Origin: Endomychus coccineus
Taxonomy: Eukaryota > Arthropoda > Insecta > Coleoptera > Endomychidae
DNA length: 64,000 bases
Assembly (NCBI GenBank): GCA_958510875.1
Contig: OY294070.1
Location: 23,241,631 to 23,305,630, forward strand
Reading direction: 5' to 3'
Below the pieces are notes generated by a model. It was not told the origin of the DNA. It saw only the letters and a program-made list of their open reading frames with translations, and made no database searches. Position numbers and translations under genes: made by a program. Shown here in pieces: positions 31,334-42,004 of this stretch (within the stretch, counting starts at the first letter, position 1; every line of letters starts with the position of its first letter).

Positions 31334-32140
31334 ATGCCTCTTACCACACAGCACAAAATTTTCATGATTGAAGCCCATTTTCGAACGGGTGCGCTAGTTA
31401 ATGGAAATTGGCAATACAGTCAACGTTTGTGTTTGGACAATTTTCGAGAGCACTTCCCAAACGTGGCAATATTACCGAAAAATTTTTATGCGTGCCTTCT
31501 AAATTGTGTTGAAGTGTTTCGCGAAACTGGTTGTGTGACTCATGGAAAAGGTGTTGGTAGACCAAGAGTTCGTACAGAAGAAGTTGTCAATGACGTTCGT
31601 CAACGTATAAAAGAGGAGCCTGCAAAACCTTTGAAACGTCTTTCTCAGGAAATTGAACTTTCTTATGGAACATGTCAGACGATTTTAAAGAGAGACTTGA
31701 ACATGCATCCATATCAGATGCAAGCACATCAAGCTCTTCTGCCCGCAGACCACCCCAGACGCCTTGCTTACTGCCATTGGTTTGTCAATAATTTAGTGAA
31801 TGACGATCTTCTGGACTTAACTTTTTTTTCTGACGAAGCGTGGTTCCACCTTTCGGTATACATCAATTCTCAAAATATGCAAATGTGGAGCAATGATAAC
31901 CCTCATGGTTTTGCTGAATCGCCACTACATGCTCAAAAAATCGGTGTTTGGATGGCAGTTTCTCGCAGAAGAATAATTGGGCCAATTTTTTTCGATTTCA
32001 CCGGCAACGCAGAAAGGTACAGATTGCCAGTCAATCTGAATTATTACCTGTCGTTCAATGCATATAGTCGAGGAAATAAAGCATTCCACATTGCAAACCC
32101 GGCCCAGTTGGATGGATTGAGATGCGGTTTTCTGCGTTAG
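31334..32140 (+). pseudogene. ITm transposase with DUF4817-like HTH, C-terminus lost
   Basis: Open for 268 codons from ATG 31334. The N-terminal HTH has HKIFMIEAHFRTGALVNGNW and NFREHFPNV, then VEVFRETGCVTHGKGVGRPR, a second HTH (LKRLSQEIELSYGTCQTILK), MHPYQMQAHQALLP, and FFSDEAWFHLSVYINSQNMQ with the first catalytic Asp. GVWMAVSRRRIIGPIFF continues to about 32030. From 32065 the codons derive from the foldback at 32065-34038, so the other two catalytic Asp residues are missing. No inverted terminus is seen upstream; only ~70 bp separate the start from the element B palindrome. The intact frame is unusual here, but it cannot be an active transposase. Confidence 0.8.
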
Positions 32141-34038
32141 ATTCAAAAAGTGACTTAGAAAGTTTGTCCGGTATTTTTTTTTGCGGAAAAAATGTATCGA
32201 TTTTCTACACCCAAAAAATGCATTTTTCTGAGTGCACTTTTTGAGGTGAATGAAAAAAACCCGAATTGATTCTTCGAGGGTTTTTGGGATCGCTGGAGAC
32301 GAATATGCTATCAAGAGAAGTTCCCTCTCCCGGGGTATCCAGGCATCCCGACGTCTCAGATATCGATGGAGTTAATTAAAAAATCATTTTTAATATTTAT
32401 TAACTGTTTAAAAGGTGATAAAAAGGTTGCTGGTGATGATTGAGGCGTGAAAAACTCTTTTGCAATACCTGGTGCACCCTGAGTCCGAGTAACCACGTCA
32501 TCTTCTAGGAATTTGTTAATTTTTCTCAATTAAATGTATCAAATTCTAGCTCTCGGGGGTTTTCAAAGTCGCCGATCACGACTATGACACTCACAATGTT
32601 CTGCAAATTACTTGGGGGTGTTTCCGGGTCCCTGGAGCCTTCTGTATCTACGTCATCTTCTAGGAATTTGTTAATTTTTCTTCATTAAATGTAAGAAACT
32701 CTACCCCCCGGGTGGTTTTTATTGCTGCCGATCACGATTATGATACTCACAATGTTCTGCAAACTACCTGGGGGTGAAGGTATTTCCGGGTCTTCGGATA
32801 CCTGTGTATATACGTCATCTTCTAGGAATTTGCTAATTTTTATACATAAAATGTAACAATTTTTGGCTCTCGGGGTTATTCGAAGTCGCCGATCACGATT
32901 GTGACATTACAAAGTTCATGTATAGTCGTGATCCGGAAAACGCAAACTACGTATTTTTATTCATATTGGTATTTTCTTAATATCTAAAAAAATATATCGG
33001 TATTTGAAAATTCTGGAAGATGACGTAGATACACAGGGCATCAGAGACCCGGAAACACCCCCAGGTGAATTGCAGAACATTGTGAGTATCGTAATCGTGA
33101 TCGGCGACAATAAAAACCCCCGAAGTCTAGAATTTGTTACATTTAATTAAGAAAAATTTATAAATTCCTGGAAGATGACGTAGATACACAGGGCTCCGGA
33201 GATCCGGAAACACCCCCAGACAATTCGCAGAACATTGCGAGTGTCAGAGTCGTGATCGGCGACTTTGAAAACCACCGAGAGCTAGAATTTGTTACATTTA
33301 ATTAAGAAAAATTAACAAATTCCTAGAAAATGACGTTGATACAGAGGGCTCCAGGGACCCGGGAATACGCCAAAGTAATTTGCAAAACATTGTGAGTGTC
33401 ATAGTTATGATCGGCGACTTCGAAAACTCACGAAATCCAGAATTTGTTACCTTTTATGAAGAAAAATCAACAAGTTCCTAGAAGATGACGTAGATACAGA
33501 GAACTCCAGGGACCCGGAAACTCCCCCAGGTAATTTGCAGAACATTGCGAGTCTCATGGTCGTGTTCGGCGACTTTGAAAACCCCCGAGAGAAGATGACG
33601 TGGTTACCCGGACTCTACACCAGGTACTGCAGAAGAGTTTTTTCACGTCGTACTCATCACTAGCAATCTTTTTATCACCTCTTGAACAGTTAACAAATAA
33701 TAAAAATACTTTTTTGATTAATTTTATCGATATCTAGGGGGAGGTCCAAGGGAGCCTTACGGGATTTTCGTGATATCATATTCGTGTTCAGCGACCCCAA
33801 AAACCCCCCGAGAAACAAATTCGAGTCCATTTTTTGTATTCACCTCAAAAAGTGCAATCAGAAAAATGCATTTTCTGGCTGTAGAAATGCAATAAATTTT
33901 TTCCGCAAAAAAAAATACCTGACAAATTTTCTAAATCACTTTCTGAATCGAATGCGGAAAACCGCATCTCAATCCATCCAACTGCGCTAAGTTTGGGAGG
34001 TTTGGCCTATTTCAGTGCTTTATTTTCTCGACTAATAG
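32065..34038. repeat. ~2-kb foldback element with ~155-bp tandem repeats in each arm
   Basis: Outer arms: TAGTCGAGGAAATAAAGCA at 32065 and the inverse near 34038, CAGTTGGATGGATTGAGATG near 32105 and its inverse near 33980. Between them each half holds tandem units of about 155-160 bp, recognised by GATGACGTAGATACA, GGGACCCGGAAACACCCCCA and GTGATCGGCGAC; units in the left half run inverted to those in the right. The switch point is near 32930-32990. No coding capacity. It truncates the transposase at 31334. Confidence 0.85.
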
Positions 34039-34159
34039 AGTAATAAATAGCTCAAGACCGTTTTACAGTTCTCAATTCTTGTTTCGGGCGACGTGTTTTG
34101 TGCGTAAATCAAAAACTACCCTCTCGTTTCGGGCGGATTAAAAACTATCGAGTTTATCC

Positions 34160-34930
34160 CTCTCATTTCGTGCTGATGCAAGTTAGAGACGCTGGACTTG
34201 ATTTTGTAGTGGAAGTACCAACAGTTGCAAGCCTTGAAGATAGATTCTACAGAGACAGGCAAAAAGCTTTGAGAGTTAAATTTAACGAAGAAACGGCAAG
34301 AAATCGTCATCCCGGAGACAATGCAACACCTTGTGCTAATAGATGACGGCCAGGAAGATCAAATATTGTTTTTTCGCAGTTATAAGACACTTCTATTCCA
34401 AGGCTCAGATTTTTTTATGGACGGGACATTTAAAGCTGTTGTTTCCTGTTCGACCAATTGTATATAATACACGTAGATTTGAGAAGCTCTGGTGTCAGCA
34501 CAAGGATTGTTCCAGCCATCTATGAGCTTTTACCGGACAGAAAAGGAGTCATATATAAAAGACTTTTCACACTGATGGAAAAAAGTATAAAATTTAAGCC
34601 GGAGAAAGTTCACATTGACTTTGAACGGGCAGCAATAAACGCTCCCAAGCAATCTTTTTCCAATCATTGCCTGAGGCGAAAAGTGCAAGAGTTGGGTTTG
34701 GTTACAGGATACATACAAAATACAGAGATTAGGGAACTTGTTCGTATGTGTGCATCCCTGGCACATTTGCCAAAAGAGTACATTCCTGAGGCATGACTTC
34801 TGATAATGGATAACTCCCCACAGGAAGATGCCCTGATGAAGTTCAACGACTATTTTCTAGAGCAATGGCTTGAAGATGATGAATTCATATGGGTGTGCTA
34901 CAAGGAGCGACAACGCACAATAAATTCGTT
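34160..34930 (+). pseudogene. MULE transposase remnant
   Basis: Pieces in broken frames: YRDRQKALRVKFNEE; near 34370-34440 FFRSYKTLLFQGSDFFMDGT and FKAVV, where the Asp in MDGTFK is the first catalytic position of MULE DDE domains; then 34458-34796 with IVPAIYELLPDRKGVIYKRL, VHIDFERAAINA (second Asp), CLRRKVQELGL and RMCASLAHLPKEYIPEA; then NDYFLEQWLED. This order matches FLYWCH-associated MULE transposases of insects. At least two frameshifts. The N-terminal zinc finger is not seen, and the 3' end is cut by the ITm insertion at 34940. Confidence 0.8.
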
Positions 34931-34939
34931 GATAATATA

Positions 34940-37126
34940 CAGGATGTCGTCGAACTTGCAAAAATAATTTTGTTTTTTCGGTATAACTTGAGAAGGTGAT
35001 GGAGGACTTTTACAATATTTGGCAGGTGAGTTACTGTCAATAATATCCGTTTTTGAGAGTGGAGCATAGAGCCTTAGAGACTATAGAAATGGCTCAAACT
35101 TGAGGATGTAACGGGAAAAGTGTCCAGAACTTTTTTGTGGACAATGTAATTCACTCGATATTTTTTATGTAGATAGCTTATCTAATTTGAAAACTTTTCT
35201 TACTTTTAGAAAATTTTGATAAAATCAACGGATTAGCTTGAAAAAAATAATTTTCGAGTCTCTGCAATTTTGGCTTACTAATTTTACTTGATTAAAATAC
35301 CTTAGTTGCCTTTGCTTTTCTAATGTCATTTTGGCATTTGAAGAATTTATTCTCAAAACTGTCAGTTTTTACTTTGCTTTCCGTAAAAAATTTATAAAAT
35401 TATGGCTCAAAATTTCACGAACACTGAAATGGTTAATATCTCGGTAAAACACGAATAATAAAAACAATAGAAATGGGGAAACGATGTGATTATTTAGGAA
35501 AAACAAATGCTAAATTAAAAGAAACAACAAAACTTTTTGGGAAATCGCTAAGGCATCAATTGTTCGAAATGTTGCCCATTTTCCTGAATACACAAATTGA
35601 TTCGTTTCAAGAAATTGGATTGAACTCTGGCTAGTACTTCAGGATCATTCTTCAATAAATCCGCTTCATGATTAATTCGTTGCAACAATTCCTCTCGTGT
35701 GTTTACTGTAGCTGCATAAGCTTTCGACTTCAAAGCGCCCCATAGAAAGAAGTCGCAGGGCGTCAAATCAGGGGAGCGGGCCGGCCAGTTCACTGGTGCA
35801 TCGTGTCCTCTACCTATCCAGCGATCTGGATATTCCGCATTCAAATGTCGCCTCACAGCTAATGTGAAATGAGGAGGTGTACCATCATGGATAAACCAGG
35901 CCACGACGAATGTGTAAGGGCAAGTCTTCCAAAAAGTTCAAGTAGTTCTCCCCGTTCAATCGATCGGGTATAACGGTAGGGCCAATAATAAAGTTATGCA
36001 CAATTCCAACCCAAACATTGATTTTAGTTTGATTCTGAAAATATGTAACTTCCGTTTCATGAGGATTTTCATCAGCATAGAAATGCTCATTAGACCACAT
36101 CTCGTGAAAGTATCTTCGTCCGTGAACAGAATTCTTCTACAAAAATTGGGGTTTGCGTTTTGTCTTGGACAATAAGCCGACAGAAATCTAGCCGATGACC
36201 TGTATCCATGGGCAATAAGTCTTGAACTGTTTTAATATGATAGGGATACAACAGTTCTTCTTTCAGTACATTATGAACTAATGATTTTGAGGCTCCAATA
36301 CGAAGTCCCAAATGTAGTGTGCTTATCCCAGGTTCAGTTTCAACCGCTTCCAGTATCGCTTCTTCGAGCTCTAACGTCCTCCTTGTCCGTCTGCGTCCAG
36401 TTTCTCTGCGATTTACTTCAAATTTGCCAGTTTCGCGAAGGTTTGCCGATTTGGAATTCTGCGATGCGGATATTTTTCCCTTCTCCGGCCATTGCAACGA
36501 CAAAGTCCATAAATCAATAACATATCAACCATTTCAGTGTTAGTGAAATTTTGAGCCATAATTTTATAAAATTTTTACGGAAAGCAAAGTAAAAACTAAC
36601 AGTTTTGAGAATAAATTCTTCAAATGCCAAAATGACATCAGAATAGCAAAGGCAACTAAGGTATTTTAATCAAGTAAAATTAGTAAGGCAAAATTGCAGA
36701 GACTCGAAAATTAATTTTTTCAAGCTAATCCGTTGATTTTATCAAAATTTTTTCGGAATAAGAAAAGTTTTCAAATTAGATAAGCTATCTACATAAAAAA
36801 TATCGAGTGCATTACATTGACCACAAAAAAGTTCTGGATACTTTTCCCGTTACATCCTCAAGTTTGAGCCATTTCTATGGTTTCTAAGGCTCTGTGCTCC
36901 CCTCTCAAAAATGGCCATTATTGACAGTAACTCACTCGCTAAATATTGTAAAAGTTCTTCATCACGTTCTCAAGTTATACCGAAATAACAAACTTATTTT
37001 TGCAATTTTGAAGCCCTCTACCGGGTAAACAAGGCACTTGAGGCAAAAGTAAAAAGGCTCATCAACTTTTTTTCGAATCAAAGAATCTTCGTCTTTATTT
37101 TGGCCGCGCAGTTCGAGGACAGCCTG
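34940..37126 (-). mobile_element. ITm transposon with long inverted repeats, inside the MULE
   Basis: TA at 34938-34939 and 37127-37128. Ends CAGGATGTCGTCGAACTTGC and the inverse of CAGGCTGTCCTCGAACTGCG. The inverted arms run about 34940-35440 and 36530-37126; the left one lacks ~110 bp near its tip that the right keeps. Encodes a broken transposase on the minus strand. Confidence 0.88.
35548..36559 (-). pseudogene. ITm transposase (DUF4817-like HTH), frameshifted
   Basis: ATG at 36559 (MAQNFTNTEMVDMLLIYG) opens the N-terminal HTH; a frameshift near 36440 leads to LRETGKFEVNRRETGRRRTR, a linker with basic tail. Then ISTLHLGLRIGASKSLVHNV (second HTH), YPYHIKTVQDLLPMD, and in another frame ILFTDEDTFTR with the first Asp; after a frameshift near 36100 MWSNEHFYADENPHE, VWVGIVHNFIIGPTVIPDRL, then WFIHDGTPPHFT (second Asp) and WPARSPDLTPCDFFLWGALK (third Asp). 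C-terminus INLCIQENGQHFEQLMP ends at 35548. Three or so frame breaks; catalytic triad retained. Confidence 0.87.
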
Positions 37127-37630
37127 TATATAATAAAACTTGAATAAGCTGTTAACAATAGAAGCATAATATGTATTATTTTTCTTGAATTATGTATCTA
37201 CTATTAACATTGATGTTAATATCTATAAGTCTATTATTTTTGTAATTTTTGCCCGGTCTACTAAACGATTCTGTGAGTAAATACCAGTGAATACTTTTAT
37301 TATGACATGTCAATTTGTATCCCAACTGTAAATTTTAAGAAATAAAAAATATCTACTGCATATAAGATTATTAGTTATTATTTATCTATAATCGAATCGA
37401 TCCTATGATAGACTAAGATATCTCTAAGATAAAAGTAAGTGTTCTAAATTAGCTAAAAGTATAAAGTATTAGAGGTAGGAAGGTAAGTCCCTTATTCAGT
37501 TTCCGATGTTCAGTTTAAATCGCACGAAACGAGAAGGTATTGCAAATACATTTTATTGCATCTAGGGGGTATGTCCGAAACGAGAAGGTTTTATAATCCC
37601 GCACAAAACGCGACGCCCGAAACACGAATA

Positions 37631-38192
37631 AATCCTTGTTGCAATAGCATTGCAGCAATACACTGACCATGCATGAGCTGACCTGCAACTTTTTGTTGCT
37701 AAACGTTCTCGTTTTAAAAAATAATGAAAGGTTAAGAATTATTAATTTGTTCGTTGTATGTTTTAAATTTATTTAGTTTCATGTAAAAATGAATAGAAGT
37801 AAACAAAAGAAAAGCGTTCCTGCTATAATTACTGTAATTATTGCTGCCGTTGCTCTCTTGGCGAGAGAGACTGGAGAAAAAAGGCAACGAAAATAGAGTA
37901 AATATTGGTCTAACTGTAAGCTCATTGCTTCAGATAAATAAAAGTTCTCAAATTTTCTAAGGATGGATAGAAGCACATTTACAATTGTTGTTCAAAATTG
38001 CTCACACTAATTATAGCCTAAAGATATCTGGCTGCAGTATGGTTAGATATGGTTAAGAAATTTGAAACAATGTGGAATGCTCTTTCTGGTTTTAAACTAC
38101 AAAGAGAAACAAAATTTACAATTTACACCTAGAGTCCAAATCGAAAAATAAAGAATAAACGAAACTCAAGAATAAATCAATCAATAGGTATT
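37631..38192. other. No recognisable feature
   Basis: AT-rich DNA between the MULE end and a small foldback. A 65-codon minus-strand frame has no motif. Confidence 0.45.
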
Positions 38193-38470
38193 AATCTTTC
38201 TGTTGTTCTTTGATATAAACGTCAACGTCAATAAGCGTCCTTATGGGAACTTTTGTTCAGTTGGTAACTAAAAAGTCTCCGAAAATTTCCCCCATAATTG
38301 CACGCAATTCGCAAGAAATATAGAATCGGACCGATTTTGTGCAATGTCTTTGCGATTTGCGTGTAATTATGGGGGAAATTTTAGAGACTTTTCAGCTACC
38401 AACTGAACAGAAGTTTCCACAAGGACGCTCATTGACGTTGACGTTTATGTCAAAGAACAACAGAAAGATT
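38193..38470. repeat. 278-bp foldback (MITE-like)
   Basis: Arms of ~120 bp: AATCTTTCTGTTGTTCTTTG ... AATTTCCCCCATAATTGCACG and the inverse ending CAAAGAACAACAGAAAGATT, with a loop of ~30 bases around 38320-38345. Mismatches are scattered. It sits at the upstream edge of a hAT transposase tail and may be an independent MITE. No clear duplication. Confidence 0.8.
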
Positions 38471-38499
38471 TATAACATATCAAGTCAAATATTCAGCCA

Positions 38500-39031
38500 C
38501 ACTACAGAGACAGTCGATTTTGGAATCGAAGCTTTGAGTGCTTTGAAGATTCTCGTTTCTCAGACTTTAATTTCATTGCGAATGAAATTAGGATTTTTCA
38601 AAATCCTTTTGATACTGACATTGAAACCATAGCTTCGGAACTTCGAATGGAAATTATTGATTTACAGTGCACTGACATAATTAAGAACAACTATCAAAAC
38701 TCATCTTTGTTTTATAAGAGTCTTCTACTGGTACAATATGATAATTTGCTCGTGGGCTGTTTCCCGTTTTTAGTAGTACTTACTCCAAAATGAAGTACAC
38801 AAAGAATGTTTACAGATCTAAGTTAACCGATGAGCATCTTAAATCTCTTTTACTATTTGGTACAAATTATTGTCAATGTAAAATCACAATTACATAAATC
38901 TCATCAGTATTTTATATGTTTATGTGTTTATATATGTTATAATGTTTATAAAGTTAGTGGGCTGTCAGGGGCCGGATTGATGACACTGGTAGGCCGGATT
39001 TGGCCCGTGGGCCTAGTTTGGAGACCCCTGC
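38500..39031 (+). pseudogene. hAT transposase C-terminus and 3' terminus (Charlie-like)
   Basis: Broken frames give NPFDTDIETIASELRMEIID-type text (about 38590-38670), LQCTDIIKNNYQNSSLFYKS, then MKYTKNVYRSKLTDEHLKSL (38785-38850), the order of the C-terminal region in hAT relatives such as the ZBED5/FAM200 group. About 39000-39031 ends GTTTGGAGACCCCTG, a CAGGGGTCTCCAAAC-type hAT terminus. The 5' end and other terminus are absent. This is a different hAT lineage from the other three in the window. Confidence 0.7.
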
Positions 39032-39810
39032 TCTCTTGTAGTTTGTTTTAACACAATATCTTATTATTATTAATATCATTATATTGATTAGAATTATATA
39101 TCGTGCGAGTTATTCAATGTGATTTACATAAATTCATCTTCCAAGTCATTATCGAACTTTTTTCCACGTTAGTACAACAATAACACGAAGACGAAAATCG
39201 AGGGTGTGATTCCAAAGATGTAATTCCTATTTGAAAAACCTACAATCACCTAGGAGCACCCTCTTTCCTCGATAACTCTCAAGTGGACTTTTCCAATTGG
39301 GTTTCGCACTGTTGACTGATTCAAGTGTGTCTGTCGTTCGTTATGGCACTCTCGTATGTTTGAGTTAGTCGGTACAATTTCATTATTGACATTCAATTAT
39401 TTGCACTTTGTCCTTCTGTCCCGTTGTTTACAATCGAGGAGGCCCTGCGGGAATTCGTTCGTGTTTTGTTTTCGTGATCTACACGCTTTATTTCCGCGAA
39501 TCCTCGAATTACTATATTCAATTACACGGCTCAATGACAGGTTTCCATACCAAAATCAACAAATTACTGTAATTATCCCATTTAGATCGGGCGGTTCGGG
39601 TTGAAGAACTGATTATTTACTCAAAGGATAGCATATCGTCCCTCAGGTAGATGAAGCTTAACGGTCTATTATTATCTTCTTGAAAGACAAGCACTCGTTA
39701 CTCAGGTTTTTATCACAAATTTATCACAACAATTCGTTATTGCAATAATTCTTACAATTATCTCGTCTTCATAGGCTCAGTGAACTACACATTTTCTTAA
39801 TACTTCCTAT
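39032..39810. other. No recognisable feature
   Basis: Contains an 82-codon frame (39356-39604) without motif. No terminal repeats or RNA gene found. Confidence 0.4.
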
Positions 39811-40090
39811 ACAGGATGTTACAGAATGTTGCAATGAAAATTCAAGAGCAGATTCTACATCTAAAACTATGAGAAAAGTTCATATAAACATGGGTCCGGA
39901 AAAGCTCAGTTTACATGATAGGTACTTTTTAAGGTTTTCCGTCTTTATTAAGTACTTGGGCAAACCCAAAGGGAGAAGTTTTAACTAATTTTGAGGAGGC
40001 AATTCATATAAAAATGGATCCGTAACGACTTGGTTCTTGAGATACAAGAGCGTCCAAAGAATAAAATTAGTATCTCATTTTTTGATTATA
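39811..40090. mobile_element. Possible terminal fragment of a TA-flanked transposon
   Basis: Begins TA/CAGGATGTTACAGAATGTTG, like the CAGGATGT starts of ITm elements at 34940 and 61432, and continues with AT-rich non-coding sequence. No opposite end is identifiable, and it abuts a LINE. Tentative. Confidence 0.35.
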
Positions 40091-40139
40091 TTTTTGTTTA
40101 ATAACATGGCAATTTGACGAAATTCGGGATACTGGGAGT

Positions 40140-41572
40140 ACTCAGGAAAAACGGTTATAAAAATAGGAGTACCACATGTGTCAATTTTAGGACCTTTATT
40201 GTATTTGCTTTACACAAATGACTTACCTGAAGTAACAGATGATTAAATTGTACAATTCGCTGATGATATTGCCCAAACACTAAGGGAAACATCCGAACAG
40301 CAGTTGAAAATGGAACTGATGCACAATCTACATACTTCTGAAGAATGGTTCTCAGCTAATGAGCTCAAGGTGAATATTGAGAAGACGCAAATTCTAAGAT
40401 TCAGTTTTCGCAAAGAATCAGAGTTTGTTTCAATTATCTACAATGATGCAAAATTAGAAGTCACTGATATTGTTATTTATCTGGGAGTAAATATAGATTC
40501 CAGGTTGAACTGGAGAAAGCACATTGACAGTGTTATGAAAAGTTGGAGTAGATATTGTTACACATTGAAAGTACTAGCGACATTAGTAAATGAAAAAACG
40601 GCCTTTATAGCTTACCATGCTTTTGTCGAATCGCTTATGCGCTATGGCATAATACTTTTGGGGAAACTCTTCGGACACACGTATTATCTTCATTCTTCAA
40701 AAGAAATGCCCAAGAAATATTTTGAATTTGAAGAGAACAACAATAGTTTGTTTTCAGTTCAAGCCTCAAGCATGCCCTGAAGATGTCACCTGTAATGGTT
40801 GGCGAAACATCGGCATCAAGTCGAGCTATTGTGATGAGGAATCCATCCGGAAGCCAAGATTTTTCAAGATTAGCTATCCGCGGAAGTATACTATTCAAGA
40901 GAACAAAGAATATTTCATCGATCATAAGCCTCTCACGCTAGCCAGTCTGTACGTTTTTGAGTGCATAATGTTTGAGAAGAGTAATATGTATATGGAAAGA
41001 TATTGAGAAACATGCAAATGATATAAGTTTTAAAACTAATCTTAGAGGGGAGAAGAACAATTTTCTTATTTGCAAAAAAATGTTCACCACTCTATAATGA
41101 AAATATTCAATAAAATTGCACCGGAATACAGAAATCTGCAAATTCACATTCTAAAATGTAGATTAAAATACTTTTTAATAAGAAAAGCTTATTACACAGT
41201 AGATGAATATTTAAATGACTATATTAAATTGTGATAAAACCTGCTGGTCAACATATTTTAAAACGAATGTAATGACTAATAACAAATTTTAAACTGTATT
41301 TGAACATTCCGTCAATTTTATATTTATATGTATGTCTATATCTTAATTTTAACATGTTAGCATTTTAATAGGTATGTTTGGTAAATTTAGTTCTAATGTT
41401 TCTTTTTATCAGGCATTGAAACACCATATTTTTTTGTTATAATATGTTCGGCTATTGCCCTATCATTAATTTTATTATTGTTTTGACATGTTTTACACTT
41501 TATATTCTTAGGCTTAGGTTACTGTATTACTTGTAGAAAGAACAAATAAAATGATCTATCTATCTATCTATT
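40140..41572 (+). pseudogene. LINE RT palm to 3' end (Jockey-type), ATCT tail
   Basis: Plus-strand fragment: GVPHVSILGPLLYLLYTNDL, then VQFADDIAQTL with an intact F/YADD box (about 40170-40290), then open to 40780: SEEWFSANELKVNIEKTQIL, VIYLGVNIDSRLNWRKHIDS, FIAYHAFVESLMRYGIILLG. The later C-terminal part continues in broken frames to about 41240. The 3' end is a (ATCT)n run near 41550-41572, a common LINE tail. A stop lies between the two palm motifs. The endonuclease is missing, so the copy is 5'-truncated. Confidence 0.85.
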
Positions 41573-41639
41573 TATTGATGATGAGAAACACAAATATTCA
41601 CTTGATTTTTCGTTTAATGTTAGAGGGCGCCACATACAA

Positions 41640-42000
41640 TGTTGTACCTTGATTGAAATAACCATAACTTTTTTTTGTCACACTGTATATAATTTTTGAC
41701 TGAACAGACTTATCAACATTAAATTTTACATACAAAATGTACTCTTAGTATTTGTCGCTGAAACGAGTTTAAAGTTAACCTGAGTTGGATTTTTTTAAGT
41801 TGAATTTATTATAAAATGTGTTTTTTTATTGATTGTATCGTGATGTGACTAGCTTGGATCTTTCATGAGACTAAGACTAAACTACTTCTGCAAATAAGTT
41901 GATAATATTTACAACAATTGGTGGAAAATGACCACCGCCTACTGCAACGCATGCAACAATACGTCTTAACATCGATTGAACAACTCTTTCGAAAATACCT
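41640..42000 (-). pseudogene. ITm transposase C-terminal scrap and element end
   Basis: About 42000-41925 reads RIVACVAVGGGHFPPIV on the minus strand, the C-terminal signature (R-I-x-A-C-x-x-x-G-G-H-F) shared with the other ITm transposases here. About 41665-41690 has TTTTTTTGTCACACTGTA, resembling a CAGTGTGACA terminus next to TA. Only the extreme 3' part remains; its upstream side is replaced by PLE sequence. Confidence 0.55.
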
Positions 42001-42004
42001 TCAT

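Larger units (their letters stand above)
34076..37630 (+). mobile_element. MULE-type transposon, interrupted by an ITm element
   Basis: Terminal inverted repeats: TTCTTGTTTCGGGCGACGTG at 34076 and the inverse around CGTTTTGTGC...GCCCGAAACACGAA near 37590-37630; TCTCGTTTCGGGCGG recurs inside both ends. A MULE transposase lies at its left. The ITm at 34940-37126 sits inside; without it the element would be about 1.4 kb, too short for a full MULE, so it had lost sequence. Target duplication not resolved. Confidence 0.7.

Noticed and set aside
31334..32140. Active transposase because the frame is open
   Set aside because: Only the first catalytic Asp is present; the C-terminal residues come from an inserted foldback.
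32340..33760. CRISPR array or minisatellite
   Set aside because: Units are ~155 bp, flip direction in the middle and lie inside inverted arms. There are no short repeats with unique spacers, and the context is eukaryotic.
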